Source: Neurospora tetrasperma FGSC 2508
Taxonomy: Eukaryota; Ascomycota; Sordariomycetes; Sordariales; Sordariaceae
NCBI RefSeq assembly: GCF_000213175.1
Contig: NW_009799102.1
Coordinates: 1,043,972-1,107,971, forward strand
Direction of reading: 5' to 3'
DNA: 64,000 nucleotides
Shown: one piece after another, positions 48,101-59,526 of the stretch
Layout: every line of letters starts with the position of its first letter
Numbering within the stretch: the first letter of the stretch is position 1
The notes under the pieces: model-generated
What the model saw: the letters and a program-made list of their open reading frames with translations, nothing else
Databases searched by the model: none
Told to the model about the DNA's origin: nothing
Program-made: the position numbers and the translations under genes

Positions 48101-50258
48101 GATATGAACAAGACGGGCCTTGGTCCCTTGGACACTGCTGTTGGTGATGGCGAGTTTTAAGATAAGCTGTCGTGGTGATAGCTTGGGCTACAATACTGGA
48201 GATATGTTGACCTACCTAAAGCCTTGCTGTGAGGATACTTCGGTGCTAAGGTCGATCGTCTGGTGTTCTAGAGTGGGTGAATCTTGGTGTTGATAATGGC
48301 CTGCTCTTCGTTCCATGACACACGAGTCTGGTTAAACAAGACAGGACCCTACGCTTAAGACAAATTTGGGCCTTATCACCTTGGACATAGATCGTATTAG
48401 AGTGCGTAGCAACGTAGTATCATTCCATCCACAAGCGCTATTGTCTTCCCCAGTTCTGCGATCCGGTGACTCGTACGAGGTGGACTTGGTTGACATCCTA
48501 CAGTAATCATCGTCTCCGATTTCACTATCAGACCATCTGACAACTTCCGTTTGCTATGTAGTCTCTTTTTTTGATGATAGTTGGTCGTGATTACTCGCTC
48601 AGAGACTTGGGTTCATTGGTGAAGCTCAAACCTTCAATATCGCCACCTGCCAGTGCTTTGTAGCGATGGGACGCGTCGGTTTGTTCGGCCAGACCGCGTC
48701 TGAATGTGCTTTGGCCTCCTTCTGTTCTTGATCGTGGCGGATTCTGGCCAAGCCACGCCCCTGGGGCTGTCACGGTCTGGAGGTTATGTGGGTCCCAGTT
48801 ACAGTCCTCTAGCGACACCCATCCACGTGACTGCGTGTCCGCGCTAGCAAGTTGGCTTGAGTTCCCGGCAGGCAAAACTTTTTGAGCTGGCAACTCCTTT
48901 GCAAGCGGACGACAGCGGACGGGGGCGGTTCACTGCACTCACTGCACGAATCGCGGTCACGATTCGTTCGGTTCGTTTTTACCTTGCAGCGCCTTGCCCT
49001 GAGCCTCAATATTTCCACTTTCACCAAACAACAACAATAACAACAACAACAACAACATCTCTATACTTGCATAGTACCAACCCGGGTGACGACGACAACT
49101 TCACCAACAACGGCCTAGAACTTGCCTTCATCTTCAGCTTGTCCATCTTTATCGTCGCCCGATCTGATCTTCGCGTTAAGGTCAAACCACCACCCCTTAT
49201 GCGACCAGATTACCCCTTCAAGCATCACCACCACCGCGGGCCTGCAGCACGGCATACTGCTAGAAACCACAACCATACTCCTTTATCGGGGGGAGGGCCA
49301 CCGCTCGATGCCGTGGCGATGGAGAGAAGCAGAAGGTAAGTTTTGGTTCATGTGTTGATCTTCATGTTTAGTGAATTGTGGGAGGACGCCAGTGCGAGCT
49401 TTTGTTTTACTCATATCTCTTCTCAAGTGAGAAGCTCAAAAGAAAAACATGAAGAAAAAGATGGATTATTATACGAACCTTTGACGATGCCAAATTGAGA
49501 CTTGGATGGAGTGGAAACCGAGAGGAACAAACTACCTGCAGCATGGATGGACCAACCAAGAGGGGAGGGCGGAAGTGATGGTTTTATGGAACTCATGCGA
49601 TACTCGGAGGAGGGGCTAAGGAGGGAAAGAATGTGGGAAGATACCGTATGGTATTGCTGCTGCCCGTAAAAGGCAGTGCGACGCTGGGGGATCGGACAAA
49701 CGAAACGAACGGAGAGGCCGACTCGACCATGAGACTTTTATTTTGCCCATCAACACCGACGAGGAGCAAGCAGCATTGGCGAAGGGACACGTGTGTCTGC
49801 TGCATATCATCAACATTGTCTGGACAATGGCGACGGCGTCGGATCGGACTTCCGAGAATTCTGCTCGAATTTATTTGAGCCGCGTCTATGCATGCAGACA
49901 GGAGTCGAATCTACGCCAACTCTTTTGCCGACATGCCCGTCACTCAGCAGCTCCAAGGGCCTCACTCATGCGCGTCCGGATGTTCTAAGTTTCGAACGCT
50001 GATAAGTATGGACACTTGTCTGCTTTCCTCCCTGGGATCTGGCATCAAGCCTCGGCGGATCTACGAGTTCATCAATCCCACGACTTGTACCTCTACGAAC
50101 AACACATTCGCCATCTCGACCATCATCAGAATTTTTGGACAGATCTGGCTTTGCACACGTTCTCGGACCCTCCTGAACAACCTCTATCGATCTCGGAATT
50201 CCTCTCCCGCTAGTACCGTTGTTACCAGTCATCAATTTGCCTGACGTACCCTGCTACG
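48101..50258. other. Intergenic region between hda-1 and next gene, 2.2 kb
   Basis: This contains the hda-1 3' region and a CAA/TAA-rich run at about 49025-49055. A plus-strand frame at 48857-49339 ends at a strong GTAAGT donor (49336), but I found no matching downstream exon. Overlapping frames at 49743-50244 are equally open in three phases. A transcribed leader or a small unrecognised gene is possible but not supported. Confidence 0.4.
49025..49055 (+). repeat. CAA trinucleotide repeat
   Basis: About nine CAA units with one TAA interruption, in non-coding sequence upstream of the 50259 gene. Confidence 0.85.
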
Positions 50259-50966
50259 ATGTCAGAAGAAGTCGGCGCAGCAGCAACTCTGGTTTTCGTG
50301 AGCCATGATCCGCAGGGAGGACTTGACGACAACCAGCACGGTATCCCTCTTGGGTCCGCTCCACAGCAAGACATGTCGAACGTCGAGCAGCAGCAACAGC
50401 AACAGCAAGCCAGTCCACCCGAAGGAGTTTCGCAGGATCATTCCAATCAAGCCATGGCGTTGGGTTTAAATGCCGAGAACCACAACCTCCAGGGGCCTGT
50501 GTACAACCCGAACGCCCAGGCTGTCACTACATTTTCTCAGCATCACGTCCAGCTTGCGCTAGCTTTGGGTTATGATGCCATGGACATTAATTATGTTCAA
50601 ACTGTCATTGCAGTTTCTCAGAACAACTCCCAGCCTGCCCAAGCTTTGGGCTCTGATGTCATGGACATCGACACTGCCCATCCTACCGCTACAATGGACA
50701 GCAGGGGCAGAAAACGGTCGAGATCTCTGACTCCTGAGGCGGCGGGATCAAACAAGCAGAAAAAGCGAAGAAGCTACAGCCTGGTTATCCTGCCATGTAC
50801 CTATGACGCCGAGGGAAGGGCAACTTATCCGGGTCCCAAAACATATGTCGACAAAGTCAACGATTTGCGACATGGACGCTATACTCTGTTGGAAGGACAA
50901 CTTCCTCCCACTACGGGACTCCAGATGTACAAGCCGCGGCGTCGCCGTCGCGGCCCTCGCCGCTAG
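50259..50966 (+). CDS. Basic hypothetical protein with three-copy peptide repeat, 235 aa
   Basis: A single-exon frame starting at the ATG at 50259. Residues 44-50 are a Gln run. Then come three related units at about 57-75, 92-111 and 119-138. Each reads SQ, two polar residues, two more, then Q-x-A-x-ALG and an acidic or Asn-rich end (ALGLNAEN, ALGYDAMDIN, ALGSDVMDID). A bipartite basic cluster at about 151-171 (RKRSRSLTPE ... KQKKRR) suggests nuclear import. The tail is a pure Arg/Pro patch (PRRRRRGPRR). No known domain is seen. Periodic structure, a clean start and a clear end favour a real gene. The lack of family resemblance and the low complexity keep confidence moderate. Function unknown. 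Confidence 0.6.
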   Translation: MSEEVGAAATLVFVSHDPQGGLDDNQHGIPLGSAPQQDMSNVEQQQQQQQASPPEGVSQDHSNQAMALGLNAENHNLQGPVYNPNAQAVTTFSQHHVQLALALGYDAMDINYVQTVIAVSQNNSQPAQALGSDVMDIDTAHPTATMDSRGRKRSRSLTPEAAGSNKQKKRRSYSLVILPCTYDAEGRATYPGPKTYVDKVNDLRHGRYTLLEGQLPPTTGLQMYKPRRRRRGPRR

Positions 50967-51233
50967 TTTTTTTGAACCCCCATACTTCCCGGTTCAAGGT
51001 TATTTGGGGTTTTCACTTTCAAGATTTCTGTTTGTCATCAATCAGTTCTGTCGGAGCAGTCTACCTCCGAACTCCAAGAAGTCGGGTCTGCTTGACAGTC
51101 TTGAAGCGTCATTGTCTCCTGCTTTGGTGGATCCATGCTGCCGGTGGTTTGACCATGACTCGGTTCTCTTTCTTTCTTTTGTCTTCCTTTTCTCTTATTT
51201 TTTAAGCTTGTGCTGGCCTAGCGGACCCACGCC

Positions 51234-53360
51234 ATGGCTGCATTTTGGAGCTTAACCTATAGCCAGGGGTACGTTCTAACAGATGGCTCTTACAGATATG
51301 AAGATGGGGAAGTTCGGAGGTATGGAGCGGGCGAATCCTACCGTCCCTATAACAGAGATCGGTCACCTCGGGCCACTCGCAGTCCCTTGAGAGACCGGGG
51401 CCGTACTCCGCCCGGCGCCAGCGACAGTTATGTTCCAAGTAGATCCCCACGCCGCCGCTCGCGTAGTGGTGATCGGTTGGTCGATCGTATAGGAGAACGT
51501 GGAGGAGATCGTCTGGGGGACCGTTTGGTTGATCGTATGGGAGATCGTGTAGGCGACCGCCTTGCTGATCGCGTTGGTGATCGGATGGGAGATCGTCTTG
51601 GAGACCGTTTAGGAGACCGCATTCGTGACCGCATGGGAGACCGTATCGGCGATCGTATGGGAGACCGTTTGCCAGACCGTCTGGGAGATCGCATGGGAGA
51701 TCGCCCAGGCGGCATGGGTGACCGGTACAGACGCCCGCGAGATAGGTCCAGGGAACCCGAGAACACTTGGAGAAGACAAGATCGCAGCAGAAGCCGCCCT
51801 CGCAGCCCCCCTCCTCGCAGCCCCCCTCCTCGCAGCCCTTCACCACCAAGACGGAGTCCCCCTCCCAGGAGAAGCCCTCCGCCCAGATTTGCATCTCCCC
51901 GTCGCGATGAGCGACCTGAGAGAGCTCGATCCCCCCCTCGGCGGGACTTTGAAATACGGAGAAGATCTAGGTCACCGTTTGACAGAGACAGAGGAATTCG
52001 CCGGAATCGCTCACCACTGAGAAGGACACCACCTGTCGGACCACGAGGGGGATCTTACCGTCCTCGGTTCCGATCTCCCGAACGCCGTGTTCGTGATCAG
52101 GACGATCGTTATCCAGCCCCGGCCTATCGACGTCCGGCGTCACCTCTGCCGCCTAGAGACTCCGTCAATTCATCTGCCATTACGTCTCGCTCTGCGTCAG
52201 GCAAGTCTTCGCCGCGTCCGGGCTCTCGCCAGAGAAGAGATGACCGATCAAGACCTCAATCACCGGCACCGGTAGCGGCACCGGCACCGGCGTCGGTACA
52301 GGCACAGACGCAGACACAGACACAGGCACAGGCACAAACACAAGCACAGACACAAACAGAGGCACCTACACCCGCACCCCGATCCCCTCCACAACCGGCT
52401 GCGCCCACTCCAATTCCTGTGCGTGAGACGCCCAAGCAGGAGCAACGGCCACCGGCACCAGAGCCAGCTCCCACTCCCACTCCCGTCAAATCGCCCCCTA
52501 GAGGCCCGGCAGCTTTGAGGGCACCACCCACCGGTCCTGCAGCAACCAGGAACCTGGCACCGCCTGCAGCGCCATCAGCAAGCCCCGCCACTCGTCATCC
52601 TCCTCAGACTCCCAGCGGTCCGTCCCGACCCGACACGTCTAGTCCGCCCGTACCACCCTCGGGACCCCGTGGCTACGTGCCTCCTTCCCGAGGAGGCGGC
52701 TTCGCGCCCCGCGGAGGACGTGGCGGAAACAGCTGGTCAGGCATCTCCCGTCACAATTCCGTCACCAGCAACACCAATGGCCCCGCTTCATCGGTTTCGC
52801 CCTCCTCCGGTGGCCCGCCCACCGGCCCCAGCAACGCCAACAACATCCCCACGGGCCCTCGCGCGTCCACAGCCGCCAATGCTGCATCATCCGTCTCCGC
52901 CTCCGCAGGCTCAGGAGTCGTCACCTCCACCTCCTCCCCTTCTCCCTCCCTCAGCAGCTCCGCAAAGCCGTTCAACCCACCCACCGGCCCCGCGGCTCAC
53001 GCCCACTCCCATGGCCACCACGGTCCGCGCGGCCATCAGCAGCAGTCCCTCACCCTTGCGCAATCCCTCATGGCCAGCATGCCCCCCATCATTCCCGGCG
53101 TCGGCAAGTTGGACCCGTCGATTGGCTCTGCCATGTTGACGGGCGTCACCAAGGATCTGGACCCGCACCATCGCAAGCTGATGGAGGACGAGGAGCGTAT
53201 TCGGGAGGAGTTGAATGCCAAGAAGGAGAAGCTGAGGAGGAGCTTGAGGATGTGGAGCAAGATGGAGAGGGAGAGCAAGGCGTTTGAGTTGAAGAGTGAT
53301 TTGAGTGAGCGGAGCTTGAAGAATCTGGCGGGGGAGGGGTTGGGGGGTGCTGCTTTTTAG
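51234..53360 (+). CDS. Arg/Ser and Gly-Asp-Arg repeat protein (SRRM-like), 708 aa
   Basis: One long plus-strand frame. From about residue 21 the sequence (YEDGEVRRYGAGESYRPYNRDRSPR) looks like the N-terminus of a conserved fungal Ser/Arg-rich protein. Residues about 83-158 form a tandem GDR repeat (MGDRLGDR and variants). Then come RSPPPRSPPPRSP-type SR blocks, an alternating Gln-Ala/Gln-Thr tract (about 354-375), Pro/Ala-rich linkers, an RG patch (GGGFAPRGGRGG), and a C-terminal coiled coil of about 60 residues (KLMEDEERIREELNAKKEKLRR). SR and RG content suggests a nuclear RNA-binding or splicing-speckle protein, but this is inference. The first 20 residues are doubtful: a branch point-like TTCTAAC followed by CTTACAG at 51276-51295 could be an intron end, with the true first exon further upstream. 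Confidence 0.75.
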   Translation: MAAFWSLTYSQGYVLTDGSYRYEDGEVRRYGAGESYRPYNRDRSPRATRSPLRDRGRTPPGASDSYVPSRSPRRRSRSGDRLVDRIGERGGDRLGDRLVDRMGDRVGDRLADRVGDRMGDRLGDRLGDRIRDRMGDRIGDRMGDRLPDRLGDRMGDRPGGMGDRYRRPRDRSREPENTWRRQDRSRSRPRSPPPRSPPPRSPSPPRRSPPPRRSPPPRFASPRRDERPERARSPPRRDFEIRRRSRSPFDRDRGIRRNRSPLRRTPPVGPRGGSYRPRFRSPERRVRDQDDRYPAPAYRRPASPLPPRDSVNSSAITSRSASGKSSPRPGSRQRRDDRSRPQSPAPVAAPAPASVQAQTQTQTQAQAQTQAQTQTEAPTPAPRSPPQPAAPTPIPVRETPKQEQRPPAPEPAPTPTPVKSPPRGPAALRAPPTGPAATRNLAPPAAPSASPATRHPPQTPSGPSRPDTSSPPVPPSGPRGYVPPSRGGGFAPRGGRGGNSWSGISRHNSVTSNTNGPASSVSPSSGGPPTGPSNANNIPTGPRASTAANAASSVSASAGSGVVTSTSSPSPSLSSSAKPFNPPTGPAAHAHSHGHHGPRGHQQQSLTLAQSLMASMPPIIPGVGKLDPSIGSAMLTGVTKDLDPHHRKLMEDEERIREELNAKKEKLRRSLRMWSKMERESKAFELKSDLSERSLKNLAGEGLGGAAF
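51475..51715 (+). repeat. 12-bp minisatellite coding for GDR repeats
   Basis: About twenty degenerate copies of a 12-base unit close to ATGGGAGATCGT encode the (M/L/V)GDR tetrapeptide array in the SR-type gene. The unit keeps the reading frame throughout. Confidence 0.9.
52295..52365 (+). repeat. CACAGA/CACAGG hexanucleotide minisatellite
   Basis: Tandem six-base units inside the SR-type gene encode the alternating Gln-Ala and Gln-Thr tract. Like the GDR array it preserves frame and should vary in length between strains. Confidence 0.85.
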
Positions 53361-55507
53361 TTGAGAACGAACGAGTGGCACATCCGTTGGTGATAATGGA
53401 AGGGTTACCGGATGGGGTTTGTCTGTCTGTCTGTCGTGCTCTGCTGATTCTGATATGATATGGTATGGTATGGTATGGTATGCGAGCATACGAATAGACG
53501 GTTTGTTTGGTTTGGTGATGGTGATGCTAGACTACAGTAAGTAGTACGGCAAATGCATGGATGGGTTTCAATAATGCATAAAATAGATCACGTAGCTGGA
53601 AAATCAATAAAACACTGACGATGACTTTTTTCTATTCCTAATAACATGTGAGGTTGGACGTGTGCGTGCCGTGTCTTGGATACCTCTGGTGATCAAAACG
53701 GGGCAGAAATGAGAACAGCAAAAAGTAAAAATGTTGAGTGTACTTATTCAAACTAAGAACACATCTTACTGTCCTGTTCGTATTTCCCTACGCTTCCTCT
53801 ATTGTTGTCTCCTCACAACGTCTAGTTCAGTTTACAGAGTATCATACATACAAGATTGACATGTCATCAATACCACGAACCAACAAACAACATAGAGAAC
53901 CAACTCACTGGGCAACCTTCTTACTTCCTTGCTCCTGCTGTCATTGTCATTCATACATACAATTTATCTATCCGATCGTTAGAGTATGCTAAGTGAACCC
54001 GCAAGAAAAGTCACGGTCGTTAATTATGATAGTAGTAGTAACGGTGTTGCATAATGGGTGGTGATCTTGCCACTCATGTTCTCAGCTACCTTTAAAGCAG
54101 TAGCCAGTCACCAGTTCAAATAAATTACCTGCTTCCAGCTCATTGACATCCACTCCGTCTCCTACCGTCTTCACCCTTCTCCTATTGCCCTCTTCTTGTT
54201 CACTTTTCTTTTTCCCGCTTTTTTTTTCTTCCCCTTTTTCGCTGTTTCGCCTTTCTTTTCTAGAATACACCTGACTTACACCTGACTTACTTCACTTCTC
54301 GCCCTTCCGCTTCTTCGCGACTAACTAACTAAATTTATAGTGTAGTAGTACCTCAAAGCAACCGGGACCTCCTCAGCCATCAAGGTGGCCAAGGTGGTTC
54401 AAGGTGAACAACGTCATCATCAGCAGTGTTTTCCACTTTGTTACTTTGGAAGTAACGCCGTCCGTCAAAAGGGGGCCAGAGCCAGGGCCATCAAGGTCCC
54501 CATCAAGGTCCCCCAGCCATAGAATGGACGGAGTCTGCTTGCTTCATGCCTCTTGCTATTCCCCATTCGGACCAGTCCAGTCCTGTCTCTCCTGTTTTCT
54601 ATGTACATGACACCTCCTCCTCCGGTTCCTGATTGAGATACGTGGCGGACAATCAGAGCAGAGATTGATTACCTTGATTACCTTGACGGTCTATGTAGGT
54701 ACATGTAATCCTGACAGGTATAGACTGACGACTGATGAAAGACCCTTGACAGCTTGACGTTCTCTCAGTCCACTCACCCACCCATGTAACATTCAGTAGC
54801 GGACGGCAGCGGGCGGCAAGCGGATAGACCGTTCGTTGATCGGATAGCCCGACAAGGCGTTGTCAGACCACACTCACAGTCGATACGACAGTAACGGTGA
54901 CAGTGAATACTACCTACCCTTCAACTTCGCCTCATGTTGTCATCGTCATACCACTGAGGGAGATTGCCAATCATCAGTTGTTAAGGAACACCGTGCTCTC
55001 AGGCCACTGGAAATTACGGTCAAGCTAGAGTTAGGTCAATCAATTGAAGGTGTAGTAGGTCACATCAAGAGAGACATCTGGTTAGCAGGGTATTGATCTA
55101 CTTTTCATCATACGCTGTTGATACTTACCCTCACCGAAGGAAGGCTTTTGTTTCAATGTTTTGAGCACTTCACTGGTGCTAAACCGTCGCAGGAGGCCCC
55201 AGGCACTCAGTTGCGACCTGTACCCGTCCCACGCCCATGGGTAGCACCAAGTCGCGGTCAACTGGAATGATAGCCATCCATACACGGCATTTTTGAGATA
55301 GAAAACAACTCGTATCACAATGCGCAATTAGGAACAGAACTGGAAGTGAACTTGGTATCTATTTGAGTTCGGATATTATTTTACTTTAAGCAGGACTGCC
55401 CGAGATCCAACATGCTCGAGTTCAATCCCATGGAATCATTGCCCTTTTTTTTTCTTCATATCTAGGAAAAGACCATTACTTCATAACCGTGCGGGTACGC
55501 AACCGAT
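53361..55507. other. Convergent intergenic region, 2.1 kb
   Basis: This lies between the stop codons of the SR-type gene (+) and gpd-1 (-). It holds a GTCT run near 53418-53434, a TGGTA run (53457-53482) and a pyrimidine tract near 54190-54260. Short frames here have no features. Confidence 0.5.
53457..53482. repeat. TGGTA pentanucleotide repeat
   Basis: Four to five tandem ATGGT/TGGTA units lie in the 3' region of the SR-type gene. Confidence 0.85.
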
Positions 55508-57161
<1,654 letters not shown>

Positions 57162-57659
57162 CTGATGTGGTTTGGAAGAAGAGTTTTGTTTAGAAAGATG
57201 AAGGTATCGCGAGGATGATGATGAAGCAAGAGAAGGAAAGAAAGGAAAAAGTTGGGAGGCAGGAGGAGATTCTTGTACTATCTATTATCTAGTTTCCCAG
57301 CCGACTCCAGCTGCCCTGCTTGCGTCCAGTCTGGTTATCAGCCTGTAATCCCCAGTCGGCAAGGAGGGGCAAAAGAGGAGGGGAGCTCCTCATCACCCCT
57401 GCTAACGCTCTCAATGCCTGCCAAATGTCACCGTGGTGGCATGAGCGACATAAATTTGGTTTGAGGGTGGGGTGGTCAATGGGTGGGTGGTTTCTGCTCG
57501 TTCCTTCCATCCCACCAGCCGCCTCCCATCGTGGTTGCATCATACGCTTTGCTCCATGGTGGGCTGTGATGGTGGGACATGGTGGGATGAGGTGGGGCCA
57601 CTCTCCAATGGCTTGGCGTCTAGTGTTAGCGCAGTACTCGGCCGCGCCCTTGGCATGAA

Positions 57660-58176
57660 GAGATTCCCATCCTTTTTTTGCTTTGAAAGCCGCCGACAAG
57701 AGGCAACAATGGAACAAGCTCTTTGCCGGAGAATCCGTGATTTACGGTCACGCTATGTGCTTCACGGGTTCAGTCTTTGTAATACCAACTGAAATGAGTC
57801 AACTTGAACATGTCGATGCTGACATTGCTGACTGCTCCAATTGCGAGCCTCGGCAATTCCCCAACAAGCAGCCAGAGCACTCCGTCACCGGGGCCGCGAC
57901 GCCAGTCTCGTACCAGGCTAACGGGCCAGGCGCCGAAATACCCAGAGGATCACTTTTCTCATCGGGCCTTTGTTTGCTGGGGAGAGAAAATCGGCAACGG
58001 GGATCAGGCTGGTTCTTTCCGTCTGGACTGTTTGGCTTATTTTCAGGCTATCGATACCTCTAGTCTTGACAGCTCGAAATCGCTCATGCATCGCGTTACA
58101 TGCCGTCCTCCGTCGGCGACTGATTATAACACCATCATCACCAGCATCGACATCAAAGAACAGCAATGGCAACAAC
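57660..58176 (+). repeat. Left copy of exact 517-bp repeat flanking the gap
   Basis: This segment is repeated in the same orientation at 59010-59526. I saw no difference along its length. It ends exactly where the N run begins. Confidence 0.95.
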
Positions 58177-59009
58177 NNNNNNNNNNNNNNNNNNNNNNNN
58201 NNNNNNNNNNNNNNNNNNNNNNNNNNNNNNNNNNNNNNNNNNNNNNNNNNNNNNNNNNNNNNNNNNNNNNNNNNNNNNNNNNNNNNNNNNNNNNNNNNNN
58301 NNNNNNNNNNNNNNNNNNNNNNNNNNNNNNNNNNNNNNNNNNNNNNNNNNNNNNNNNNNNNNNNNNNNNNNNNNNNNNNNNNNNNNNNNNNNNNNNNNNN
58401 NNNNNNNNNNNNNNNNNNNNNNNNNNNNNNNNNNNNNNNNNNNNNNNNNNNNNNNNNNNNNNNNNNNNNNNNNNNNNNNNNNNNNNNNNNNNNNNNNNNN
58501 NNNNNNNNNNNNNNNNNNNNNNNNNNNNNNNNNNNNNNNNNNNNNNNNNNNNNNNNNNNNNNNNNNNNNNNNNNNNNNNNNNNNNNNNNNNNNNNNNNNN
58601 NNNNNNNNNNNNNNNNNNNNNNNNNNNNNNNNNNNNNNNNNNNNNNNNNNNNNNNNNNNNNNNNNNNNNNNNNNNNNNNNNNNNNNNNNNNNNNNNNNNN
58701 NNNNNNNNNNNNNNNNNNNNNNNNNNNNNNNNNNNNNNNNNNNNNNNNNNNNNNNNNNNNNNNNNNNNNNNNNNNNNNNNNNNNNNNNNNNNNNNNNNNN
58801 NNNNNNNNNNNNNNNNNNNNNNNNNNNNNNNNNNNNNNNNNNNNNNNNNNNNNNNNNNNNNNNNNNNNNNNNNNNNNNNNNNNNNNNNNNNNNNNNNNNN
58901 NNNNNNNNNNNNNNNNNNNNNNNNNNNNNNNNNNNNNNNNNNNNNNNNNNNNNNNNNNNNNNNNNNNNNNNNNNNNNNNNNNNNNNNNNNNNNNNNNNNN
59001 NNNNNNNNN
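58177..59009. other. Assembly gap, 833 N
   Basis: An unbroken run of N. The flanks are the two ends of the same 517-bp sequence, so the gap probably stands for no real missing DNA, or for a mis-sized join. Confidence 0.99.
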
Positions 59010-59526
59010 GAGATTCCCATCCTTTTTTTGCTTTGAAAGCCGCCGACAAGAGGCAACAATGGAACAAGCTCTTTGCCGGAGAATCCGTGATTTACGGTCA
59101 CGCTATGTGCTTCACGGGTTCAGTCTTTGTAATACCAACTGAAATGAGTCAACTTGAACATGTCGATGCTGACATTGCTGACTGCTCCAATTGCGAGCCT
59201 CGGCAATTCCCCAACAAGCAGCCAGAGCACTCCGTCACCGGGGCCGCGACGCCAGTCTCGTACCAGGCTAACGGGCCAGGCGCCGAAATACCCAGAGGAT
59301 CACTTTTCTCATCGGGCCTTTGTTTGCTGGGGAGAGAAAATCGGCAACGGGGATCAGGCTGGTTCTTTCCGTCTGGACTGTTTGGCTTATTTTCAGGCTA
59401 TCGATACCTCTAGTCTTGACAGCTCGAAATCGCTCATGCATCGCGTTACATGCCGTCCTCCGTCGGCGACTGATTATAACACCATCATCACCAGCATCGA
59501 CATCAAAGAACAGCAATGGCAACAAC
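59010..59526 (+). repeat. Right copy of exact 517-bp repeat flanking the gap
   Basis: It starts on the first base after the N run and matches 57660-58176 base for base in my reading. Unique sequence follows at 59527. Confidence 0.95.

Noticed and set aside
57804-59413. Long open frames across the N gap
   Set aside because: They consist mostly of undetermined residues. The flanking parts are the duplicated non-coding sequence.
57660-59526. Gap-flanking repeat as long terminal repeats of a retroelement
   Set aside because: No TG...CA ends, no target-site duplication or element coding sequence visible, and the copies end exactly at the N run, which points to assembly.
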